Of a DNA stretch of 6,631 nt, positions 1 to 4,806 are shown piece after piece. This stretch comes from Spirochaetales bacterium (GTDB lineage: Bacteria; Spirochaetota; Spirochaetia; DTKZ01): positions 1 to 6,631 of the forward strand of contig JAITGB010000192.1 of NCBI GenBank assembly GCA_031280945.1. The letters run 5' to 3'. A program made the translations under genes and the position numbers. Under the pieces are notes generated by a model. The model had not been told where the DNA came from. It saw only the letters and a list, made by a program, of their open reading frames with translations, and made no database searches. Within the stretch, counting starts at the first letter, position 1, and every line of letters begins with the position of its first letter.

Positions 1-84
1 CAAAATCAGGCCAAGCGCCGCATTGCAACAATACGTGGTTACAGTCTTAACCTGCGTTTTTGAGGGGGGCTATCCGCTCCCGTT

Positions 85-170
85 GTCCGCTGCTATCCCT
101 TGCGCGGCCCAGGGGCGGACAGCAATCCGCAAGGGATTGCTGCCAACTCCCTGCGCGTCCGCTGCCCCTG
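85..170. repeat. GC-rich structured intergenic element, left copy
   Basis: No gene is supported in the first 240 bases. This stretch is full of nested inverted repeats. CAGCAATCC (120-128) pairs with GGATTGCTG (134-142) around a 5-nt loop. Alternatively ATCCCTTGCG (95-104) pairs with CGCAAGGGAT (128-137), which competes with the first hairpin. GTCCGCTGC occurs twice as a direct repeat (85-93 and 157-165), and either copy can pair with GCGGAC at 115-120. The 16 bases at 95-110 are the exact reverse complement of 1433-1448 in the other intergenic region, which argues for a dispersed repeat family. Function is unknown; a transcribed structured RNA or a non-coding mobile repeat are both possible. 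Confidence 0.5.
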
Positions 171-179
171 ATTTTTTTT
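110..179 (+). terminator. Possible Rho-independent terminator of an upstream plus-strand unit
   Basis: The outer arms CAGGG (110-114) plus GCGGAC (115-120) pair with GTCCGC (157-162) plus CCCTG (166-170), leaving a 3-nt bulge at 163-165. Eight T residues follow at 172-179. The 9-bp hairpin 120-142 nests inside the outer stem. The GC-rich stem followed by a T-run is terminator-like, but the enclosed segment is long for a classic terminator and no upstream gene is visible in the window. Confidence 0.45.
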
Positions 180-182
180 AAG

Positions 183-211
183 TTGACATCGCTGTGGGCA
201 GTTACTATCTT
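183..211 (+). promoter_or_regulatory. Sigma-70 type promoter for the SIMPL gene
   Basis: TTGACA at 183-188 is a perfect -35 box. A 17-bp spacer follows, then TATCTT at 206-211 as the -10 box. Transcription would start near 217-219, about 20-35 bases before the likely start codons. The promoter begins directly after the T-run of the preceding hairpin, so the gene appears to be its own transcription unit. Confidence 0.7.
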
Positions 212-240
212 TTACCAGGAATCCCTGCATGGGGAAGGAG

Positions 241-990
241 ATGAAAAAAAACATGAAGAATCACATAAACACGATTATTGTGTGCGTCTCGGTGATTATC
301 TGCGTATGCATTTTTTCCGTCGAGCTTGTGGCGCTGAAAACCGCGCAGAACAACTATATAACGGTAACCGGCTCAGCGACAAAATCTTTTACGGCAGACC
401 TTATTGTTTGGCGCGGGGCGTTTTCGCAAAAAGGCAAAACCACGAAAGAAGCCTACGATATGCTGCGAAAAGATACTCTCGCGGTCAAGGACTATCTTGT
501 GAAAAATGGGGTAGCGGAGAGTGAAATTGTTTTTTCTTCGATACTCACGGACGAGAATGTCCAGCACGAGTACAGCGAAAGCGGCAGGCTTATCAAGACG
601 ACTCTCACGGGATATACGCTTACGCAGGAGGTTACAATCAATTCCCGCGATGTTGACAGGATAGAGCGTGTCTCGCGCGATATAACCGAGCTCATAGACC
701 GGGGCGTGGGATTTTTTTCCATGTCGCCTGAATACTACTACACGAAGCTCGATGAGCTGAAATTGGATTTGATTGCGGCGTCCGCGGAAAATACCCGCCT
801 CCGCGCCCAGACCATTGCGGGAGAAGCGGGAGGAGAGATTTCCCGCCTGCGCTCGGCAAGCCTCGGGGTGTTTCAAATTACCGCGGAGAATTCTTCTGCC
901 GAGGAGTACAGCTCCGGGGGCGTTTTTAACGTGAGCTCAAAAAACAAAACCGCGTTTATCACGACGCGGCTTGAGTATCTTTTGAAGTAA
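241..990 (+). CDS. SIMPL (DUF541) domain protein, membrane-anchored
   Basis: The protein is about 249 residues. It has a short basic N-terminus, one hydrophobic segment at roughly residues 8-30 (signal peptide or anchor; no lipobox), then a SIMPL/DUF541 domain over nearly all the rest. The domain opens with the typical ITVTGSATKSFTAD-like strand and continues with the family's alternating helices and strands, including the TGYTLTQEVTI segment. SIMPL proteins are extracytoplasmic, and their biochemical role is poorly defined in bacteria. Three in-frame ATGs compete: 229, 241 and 253. The purine-rich GGGGAAGGAG (231-240) would serve 241 (GGGGA, about 5 nt) or 253 (AAGGAG, 12 nt). The promoter position makes 229 unlikely because its leader would be only about 11 nt. 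The family call is firm; the exact start is not. Confidence 0.85.
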   Translation: MKKNMKNHINTIIVCVSVIICVCIFSVELVALKTAQNNYITVTGSATKSFTADLIVWRGAFSQKGKTTKEAYDMLRKDTLAVKDYLVKNGVAESEIVFSSILTDENVQHEYSESGRLIKTTLTGYTLTQEVTINSRDVDRIERVSRDITELIDRGVGFFSMSPEYYYTKLDELKLDLIAASAENTRLRAQTIAGEAGGEISRLRSASLGVFQITAENSSAEEYSSGGVFNVSSKNKTAFITTRLEYLLK

Positions 991-1015
991 GACCTGAGGC
1001 CCCTTTCTCCGGCTC

Positions 1016-1047
1016 GTGCGCCGCCTTGAGAAACTCAAGGGGCGCAC
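1016..1047. other. Strong hairpin between convergent genes
   Basis: GTGCGCC (1016-1022) plus CCTTGAG (1024-1030) pair with CTCAAGG (1034-1040) plus GGCGCAC (1041-1047), giving 14 base pairs with one bulged base (1023) and an AAA loop. A second small hairpin, ACCCG-AAG-CGGGT (1048-1060), abuts it. The location, 25 bases after the SIMPL stop codon and facing the decayed opposing gene, suits 3'-end formation. No T-run follows on either strand, so it is not a canonical intrinsic terminator. It could instead be another unit of the local hairpin repeats. Confidence 0.5.
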
Positions 1048-1079
1048 ACCCGAAGCGGGTCCTGTAACCGGCGTACCGG

Positions 1080-1377
1080 GCTGAAATGGTTCCAGCCCAG
1101 TCCCAGCACCATTCCCTCACGTTCCCGCTCATGTCATACAGGCCCGCGCTATTGGGTAGTCTGGTCCCCACGGGGTGCGCTCCATAATCTTCATGATTTC
1201 CCAGACTATACGAATTATTATTCCACCAAGCGTAATTGTCTACCTGTTCGGCGCTGGCGGCATTGGTTCCCGCATGGGTATAGCTCCACGCGCCGGCAGC
1301 GGGATTCAGTCGGCAAAACCCACAGCGAGAAACATGACTGTACTGGCTGTGCCAGTATACGCTCACAGCGGGTATGC
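1080..1377 (-). pseudogene. Decayed SUMF1/formylglycine-generating-enzyme-like gene
   Basis: The clearest part reads NPAAGAWSYTHAGTN, then VGTRLPNSAGLYDMSGNV and REWCWDW. These are hallmark motifs of the SUMF1 (FGE-sulfatase) fold family, which often occurs as multicopy lipoproteins in treponemes. Upstream motifs lie in other frames. YTGTASTV (about 1359-1336) is in one frame, LPTE of the usual G-Y-R-L-P-T-E motif (1316-1305) is in a second, and NPAAG starts at 1306 in a third. The usual E-W-E-(Y/F)-A-A-R-G-G segment between LPTE and NPAAG is missing. After WDW (1097-1105) the family's R-G-G-S-W and terminal G-F-R motifs are absent, and the open frame runs on through a hairpin into the antisense of the SIMPL 3' end (stop at 959). 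Two frame breaks, an internal deletion and loss of the C-terminus make this a remnant rather than a working gene. Confidence 0.75.
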
Positions 1378-1601
1378 GTCAATGGTTTTTCGCTTTGAGG
1401 TTTTTCCCCACTCGCCCGAAGGGCGGGGCCGTGGGCCGCGCAAGGGATTGGAGGGGGCCGAAGGCGACCCGCCGCAGGCGGGGCCAAAGCCCCGCAAAGC
1501 CCGGTTTTTGCGAAGCAAAAATGCGCCCAAATTCTTCCGCTTGAAAAAGTATATGCGAAAACCCTGGGTCTGCCCTTTCCGGCAGGGAAATCGATTTTTA
1601 T

Positions 1602-1630
1602 TTGTTTTTCAAAGAATTCTTCAGTATATT
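1602..1630 (+). promoter_or_regulatory. Putative promoter for the small lipobox ORF
   Basis: TTGTTT (1602-1607) and TATATT (1625-1630) are separated by exactly 17 bp in an AT-rich stretch. A transcript would start near 1637, about 45 bases before the ATG at 1682. The -10 match is good and the -35 match is moderate. AT-rich DNA produces such pairs by chance, so this is supported mainly by its position. Confidence 0.4.
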
Positions 1631-1635
1631 AATGG

Positions 1636-1654
1636 TATTGCTCCATGAGCAATA
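1636..1654 (+). promoter_or_regulatory. Inverted repeat in the leader of the small ORF
   Basis: TATTGCTC (1636-1643) and GAGCAATA (1647-1654) form a perfect 8-bp inverted repeat around CAT. It sits just downstream of the putative -10 box. It could be an operator or a 5' leader hairpin. No regulator can be named. Confidence 0.4.
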
Positions 1655-1681
1655 AATTCTTGTTATACGGGGGGCCCTAAA

Positions 1682-1876
1682 ATGTGTACTATCAAAACCA
1701 GACTCTCAGGAAGACCGGTTTACCAAAAACAGCTCAAACTGTTTTCCGACAATTTCAGCAGGACAGCCATTAAATCCATACTCCTCGTTGTGGCTGCCCT
1801 CATGCTCCTTGTCGGCTGCCTGCCCACTATGGGGAGCCTCTTAAAATACCCCCGGCGAAAACTGAAAACCGTATAA
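1682..1876 (+). CDS. Small putative lipoprotein or lipoprotein remnant (64 aa)
   Basis: The frame starts at ATG 1682 and stops at TAA 1874-1876. It has a long polar, basic N-terminus, then a hydrophobic stretch ending in the lipobox-like LLVGC (Cys at about residue 46), followed by only about 18 residues rich in Lys and Arg. A signal peptide with some 28 residues before the hydrophobic core is unusually long, and no better in-frame start is visible. The upstream GGGGGG (1669-1674) is a poor ribosome binding site. A perfect inverted repeat, AAAACAG/CTGTTTT (1726-1732/1739-1745), lies inside the frame. It may be a real small lipoprotein, or the 5' stub of a larger lipoprotein gene lost by deletion. 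No family is recognised. Confidence 0.35.
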   Translation: MCTIKTRLSGRPVYQKQLKLFSDNFSRTAIKSILLVVAALMLLVGCLPTMGSLLKYPRRKLKTV

Positions 1877-1877
1877 T

Positions 1878-1912
1878 AGCCGCACGCCATACACGGCCTG
1901 TTTCGGGCGGCT
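1878..1912. terminator. Possible bidirectional terminator between small ORF and rnfA
   Basis: AGCCGC (1878-1883) pairs with GCGGCT (1907-1912), with an inner GCC/GGC pairing (1886-1888/1895-1897). It fills the 36-base gap between the stop of the small plus-strand frame and the rnfA stop on the minus strand. Neither side has a strong T-run (ATTATA on the minus-strand side, TTTAT on the plus-strand side), so the call rests on position and symmetry. Confidence 0.4.
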
Positions 1913-2506
1913 TTATCCGGTTACGAGGTTTTTGAGAAGAACATCGTCAAAGGCCATAAAGGCCAGGGCCATGAGGCCGGCGGAAATCAGCGTGATGGGA
2001 ACTCCCCGGAAAGGGCGGGGGAGCCATTCGTTTTTCATGGATTCTTTGAGCGTCAGGAGAAGAAACGCCGCAAGGAAATAGCCCGCGCCCGCACAGAGGC
2101 CCGCCGTAAGGCTTTCAGTTACTGTATAACCCCGCCGTACCGAAACGAGCGACACGCCCAAAACCGTACAGTTTGTCGCGGCGAGGGGCAGGTAGTCGCG
2201 CACTTTGGCGTAGAACGCCGGGCACAGATGGTCAAGAAGAAGGCCGGCTATGATGCCAAGTCCGGTAATTGTCAGGATAAAGATGAGGGTCTGTAGGTAC
2301 GGGACGCCCAGGGGAAGAAGAATTCCGTGGTAGAGCGCCCATGCGGTGAGCGAAGAGAGGGCTGCGCCGCAGGAGAGTACGCCGCCGTAGACAAAAATTA
2401 TTTTCCTGCTAGAGGCGAGAGTCAGGAAGGATTTTTCACCCATGAGGAGGTCGAGGACTATGTTATGCACAAAGGTAAAAGAGACGAGTATGCCTATGTA
2501 ACTCAT
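1913..2506 (-). CDS. rnfA: Rnf complex membrane subunit RnfA
   Basis: The protein is 197 residues, the usual RnfA length, with six predicted membrane segments. RnfA and RnfE form the membrane core of Rnf, which couples electron flow between ferredoxin and NADH to Na+ or H+ movement. The second half is typical: YLPLAATNCTVLGVSL carries the conserved TNC cysteine (Cys113), followed by PFRG and ITLISAGLMALAFMAF. The first cysteine motif, normally F-L-G-x-C-P-F near residue 25, reads L-L-M-G-E-K-S-F, so Lys25 sits where the [2Fe-2S] ligand is expected. The DNA there is in frame and unambiguous. Other cysteines (46, 95, 138) are not at canonical ligand positions. The ATG overlaps the rnfE stop as TAATG, with a strong AGGAGGA (2511-2517) 4 bases upstream. 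It is the last gene of the operon; no rnfB follows. Confidence 0.9.
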   Translation of the reverse strand: MSYIGILVSFTFVHNIVLDLLMGEKSFLTLASSRKIIFVYGGVLSCGAALSSLTAWALYHGILLPLGVPYLQTLIFILTITGLGIIAGLLLDHLCPAFYAKVRDYLPLAATNCTVLGVSLVSVRRGYTVTESLTAGLCAGAGYFLAAFLLLTLKESMKNEWLPRPFRGVPITLISAGLMALAFMAFDDVLLKNLVTG

Positions 2507-3126
2507 TATCTCCTCCTGCCCTTGCCCTGATACAGGTCAAAGGCTGCCTTCGCGTACCCTAAAACGAAAAACGCTCCCGCGGAAAGTCCAAAGACGCGCA
2601 GGGGATTTTCAAAGAGGCCGGGAATTCTGATAACGCCGGAAAAACTCCCCATGGGGAAGAGCGTTATTGTTCCTGACCCAAGAATTTCCCTGATGAGGGC
2701 AAGGCCCGCAAGAGCAAGAAAAAAACCTGTCCCCATGCTCAGGGCGTCCCAAAACGCCATATCGGGGGAAGATGTCCGCGCAAAGTTTAGAATTCTGTCC
2801 AGAATAAGGGCGTTAACCGTAAGGAGGGGAACGAACAGGCCCAGGCTTTCCGATACTTCCGGCATAAGGGCCTGGAGAAAGAGGTCTATGCACGATGCAA
2901 AGGCTCCGGTAATGGCTGTGTAGGCAAAGATGCGCAAGCGCTCAGGGATGTGGCGGTCCAGAAGCGGCGAAATCACCGTACAGATAACAAGAATAACAAA
3001 AAGGGCAAGCCCCATAACAAGGGCGTCAATAACCCGGGAAGACGCCGCGAGCGCGGGACACAGGCCCACAAGAGAAACCAAAACAGGGTTCTCGTCAAAA
3101 ACACCCCAGCTAAAAGGCTTCATCAT
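2506..3126 (-). CDS. rnfE: Rnf complex membrane subunit RnfE
   Basis: The protein is 206 residues with about six membrane helices and is homologous to RnfA in inverted topology. The N-terminal motif N-P-V-L-V-S-L-V-G-L-C-P (Cys23) is the canonical first cluster cysteine. Where the family has I-P-L-I-V-T-N-C-I-V-x-G-R, this protein has V-P-L-L-T-V-N-A-L-I-L-D-R, so the second ligand cysteine is Ala106. Cys49 and Cys79 lie in other helices. A later stretch, LIREILGSGTI, is typical for RnfE. The start is ATG 3126, which overlaps the rnfG stop (ATGA); a second ATG follows immediately at 3123. The ribosome binding site is modest (GGGAG about 9 bases upstream), so translation probably depends on coupling to rnfG. 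Confidence 0.9.
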   Translation of the reverse strand: MMKPFSWGVFDENPVLVSLVGLCPALAASSRVIDALVMGLALFVILVICTVISPLLDRHIPERLRIFAYTAITGAFASCIDLFLQALMPEVSESLGLFVPLLTVNALILDRILNFARTSSPDMAFWDALSMGTGFFLALAGLALIREILGSGTITLFPMGSFSGVIRIPGLFENPLRVFGLSAGAFFVLGYAKAAFDLYQGKGRRR

Positions 3127-3695
3127 CTTTCATGTCTCCCGTTTTTGACAAAGGCCGAGGCTTTTTCAAGGGTCTGGGCTACGCCCCGGAAAGTTATTGT
3201 CGCGCCGGACACCGCGTCCGCCTCCTCCCGCGGAAGGTCGCTTTTTCGCAGAGGTATGGGCCTCGCGTCTCCTGTTCCTATAAACTTTCGCATATACTCA
3301 AGAAATTCAACTTCTTTTCCCCTGCCGGGATACTCTTCGGTTTTTTCAATTCTCACGCCGAGGATTTCTCCCTCCGGCGTACAGTGTACGGCGAGTTTCA
3401 AAGGCCCCGCCATACCCTTCCCTTCAAGGAGAACTATATAAGACTCAGGGCTCTCGCGGCTCACTCCAATAGGGTAATAGCCCCGTATCGCGGATTTCCC
3501 GCCGGAAGCCCTGTCCAAAGCGCGGAAGGTTCCCACAGGCTTTTCGGGGACGAGTTCGTTCAGTATGTCTATTTCGCTCCGCAAGACGTGCCTCTCCAGG
3601 GTGGAGCGGACAGCCATGTGAGCAAGAACAACAAGGAGAATACAAACGACGCACAGCCCCGAGAGCTTCAGCCCCGTAGCGGCTCCCTTATTCAT
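3123..3695 (-). CDS. rnfG: Rnf complex FMN-bearing subunit RnfG
   Basis: The protein is 190 residues: one N-terminal membrane segment (about 10-30) and an extracytoplasmic FMN-binding domain. The flavin attachment motif D-A-V-S-G-A-T is at 160-166, so Thr166 should carry covalent FMN, added in this family by an ApbE/Ftp flavin transferase (none in this window). Upstream, E-E-Y-P-G-R-G-K corresponds to the usual E-T-P-G-L-G loop, with Arg in place of Leu. In Rnf, this flavin exchanges electrons with RnfD and the membrane core. A longer frame begins at 3728, but the ATG at 3695 has a good GGGGGAG (3701-3707) 5 bases upstream and gives a normal N-terminus. It overlaps the rnfD stop by 8 bases. 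Confidence 0.9.
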   Translation of the reverse strand: MNKGAATGLKLSGLCVVCILLVVLAHMAVRSTLERHVLRSEIDILNELVPEKPVGTFRALDRASGGKSAIRGYYPIGVSRESPESYIVLLEGKGMAGPLKLAVHCTPEGEILGVRIEKTEEYPGRGKEVEFLEYMRKFIGTGDARPIPLRKSDLPREEADAVSGATITFRGVAQTLEKASAFVKNGRHER

Positions 3696-4806
3696 GGGTT
3701 CTCCCCCTTCCCCGTACGGGGGCGCCAAAACGCACGGGCGGGGTGAGACGGTTTATGAGGGGCGTAAAAACGTTCATAGCGAGTATGGCAAGGCCGGCTC
3801 CTTCGGGGGAAGCTCCATAAAAACGTATAAGAAAAGTCAGAAACCCCGCGCCGCTGCCAAAGATGAGCTGGCCCCTCAGGGTTACAGGGGAGGCCACAAT
3901 ATCCGCAGCCATATAAAAAACCCCCAAAAGAAGCCCGCCGGTAAAAATATGGAAAAGAACATCCCCCGTAAAGTATTCCCCGCCGTACTGAAGCCCGCCA
4001 AAAACCCAGACAAAAAAACCGAATACCCCGAAGTACGCCGCGGGAATCGCGGGAGAGAGAATCTTCCGCGCAAGCAAAAACACCGTGGAAGCGAGGAGGA
4101 GAAAAGCCGAAACCTCGCCTATGCTGCCGGGCATAATACCGAGGAAAAGGTCAACGTAGCCCGAAGGCAGACTGATTCCCAGGGGTTCAAGAATACTCGC
4201 GTTGAGCCAGGGCGAAAGAACCGCGTCAACAGAACTTTCGGGATAGCCCAGAGAGGCAAGGTATTCAAGGGGCGAAGGCGGAAGAACCGTTTCTTCCACG
4301 ATTCCCGTTTTCAGGAGCCCAAGGGGAGTAGCGGAGGAAACCGCGTCCGGAGAGGGAAGAAAACGCGGAAAAGTCCACGTTGTCATGGCGCGGGGCCAGG
4401 AAAAATACACAAAAAGCCACCCTCCGAGGGCAGGGTGCATCCAGTTGCGGCCAAGACCCCCGAAAGTCCACTTCACTACCCCTATCGCAAAGAGGGACGC
4501 GAAAACAGGAACATACAGAGGAACCGAAGGCGGCAAAGTCATGCCCACAAGAAGGCCCGTAACACAGGCGCTGCCGTCCCATAGCGGACAATCCTGCCCC
4601 GCAAGCCTCGCAAAAAGAAACTCAAAAAGGGCAGCCGACGCCAGGGCCGCAAGGAGAACACCCAGCGCGGAAAGACCAAAAATAAAAACACCCCAGAAGG
4701 CCGCAGGCAGAAGACAGAAAAAAACCGACCACATGATGTTTCGCGTGGAACTCTCATCATACATCTGGGGGGAAGATGTTACGCTTATGGGAACCTCTAC
4801 CCTCAT
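3688..4806 (-). CDS. rnfD: Rnf complex flavin-bearing membrane subunit RnfD
   Basis: The protein is 372 residues with about nine or ten membrane segments, belonging to the NqrB/RnfD family. Family landmarks appear in order: TGLLVGMTLPPSVP (about 83-96), GGLGRNWMHPALGGW (about 116-130), the flavinylation motif S-S-A-T-P-L with Thr160 as the predicted FMN site, GSIGE, and a C-terminal GGLLLGVFYMA followed by ASPVT and RGQLIFG. The usual M-A-T-D-P-V-T-S-P reads M-A-A-D-I-V-A-S-P, a mild divergence. The open frame extends upstream to 4917, but the ATG at 4806 overlaps the rnfC stop (ATGA), has GGAGG (4811-4815) 4 bases upstream and gives the expected N-terminus. Confidence 0.9.
   Translation of the reverse strand: MRVEVPISVTSSPQMYDESSTRNIMWSVFFCLLPAAFWGVFIFGLSALGVLLAALASAALFEFLFARLAGQDCPLWDGSACVTGLLVGMTLPPSVPLYVPVFASLFAIGVVKWTFGGLGRNWMHPALGGWLFVYFSWPRAMTTWTFPRFLPSPDAVSSATPLGLLKTGIVEETVLPPSPLEYLASLGYPESSVDAVLSPWLNASILEPLGISLPSGYVDLFLGIMPGSIGEVSAFLLLASTVFLLARKILSPAIPAAYFGVFGFFVWVFGGLQYGGEYFTGDVLFHIFTGGLLLGVFYMAADIVASPVTLRGQLIFGSGAGFLTFLIRFYGASPEGAGLAILAMNVFTPLINRLTPPVRFGAPVRGRGRTHE

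Larger units (their letters stand above)
1391..1681. repeat. Intergenic hairpin array with GNA triloops, right copy of the repeat
   Basis: No credible gene lies here. From 1413 to 1521 perfect short hairpins follow one another: CGCCC-GAA-GGGCG (1413-1425), GGCC-GTG-GGCC-type pairing (1427-1437), GCC-GAA-GGC (about 1457-1465), CCCGCC-GCA-GGCGGG (1468-1482), the overlapping GGGGC-CAAA-GCCCC (1480-1493) and TTTTTGC-GAA-GCAAAAA (1505-1521). Several loops are GAA or GCA closed by C-G, and 1510-1516 is GCGAAGC, a sequence known to form a very stable DNA mini-hairpin. Positions 1433-1448 repeat 95-110 in inverted orientation. From about 1520 the sequence turns AT-rich. CTGCC/GGCAG (1570-1574/1581-1585), followed by T5 at 1595-1599, is a weak terminator candidate. 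Confidence 0.6.

Noticed and set aside
1..240. tRNA, small RNA gene or riboswitch in the left intergenic region
   Set aside because: The inverted repeats do not form a cloverleaf, and no known riboswitch core was recognised.
60..524. Plus-strand open frame of 154 codons
   Set aside because: It runs through the terminator-like repeat and promoter and overlaps the SIMPL gene in another frame; the composition looks like random translation.
959..1366. Open frame of 135 codons on the minus strand as an intact SUMF1-like protein
   Set aside because: It lacks the upstream LPTE motif in frame, has no proper N-terminus or C-terminal motifs, and its tail is antisense to the SIMPL gene; described as a pseudogene instead.
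1413..1521. CRISPR array
   Set aside because: The hairpin stems differ from one another and there are no regular direct repeats with spacers.
3694..4584. 296-codon plus-strand frame opposite rnfD
   Set aside because: Antisense to RnfD, with Lys/Arg/Gly-rich composition typical of a shadow frame.
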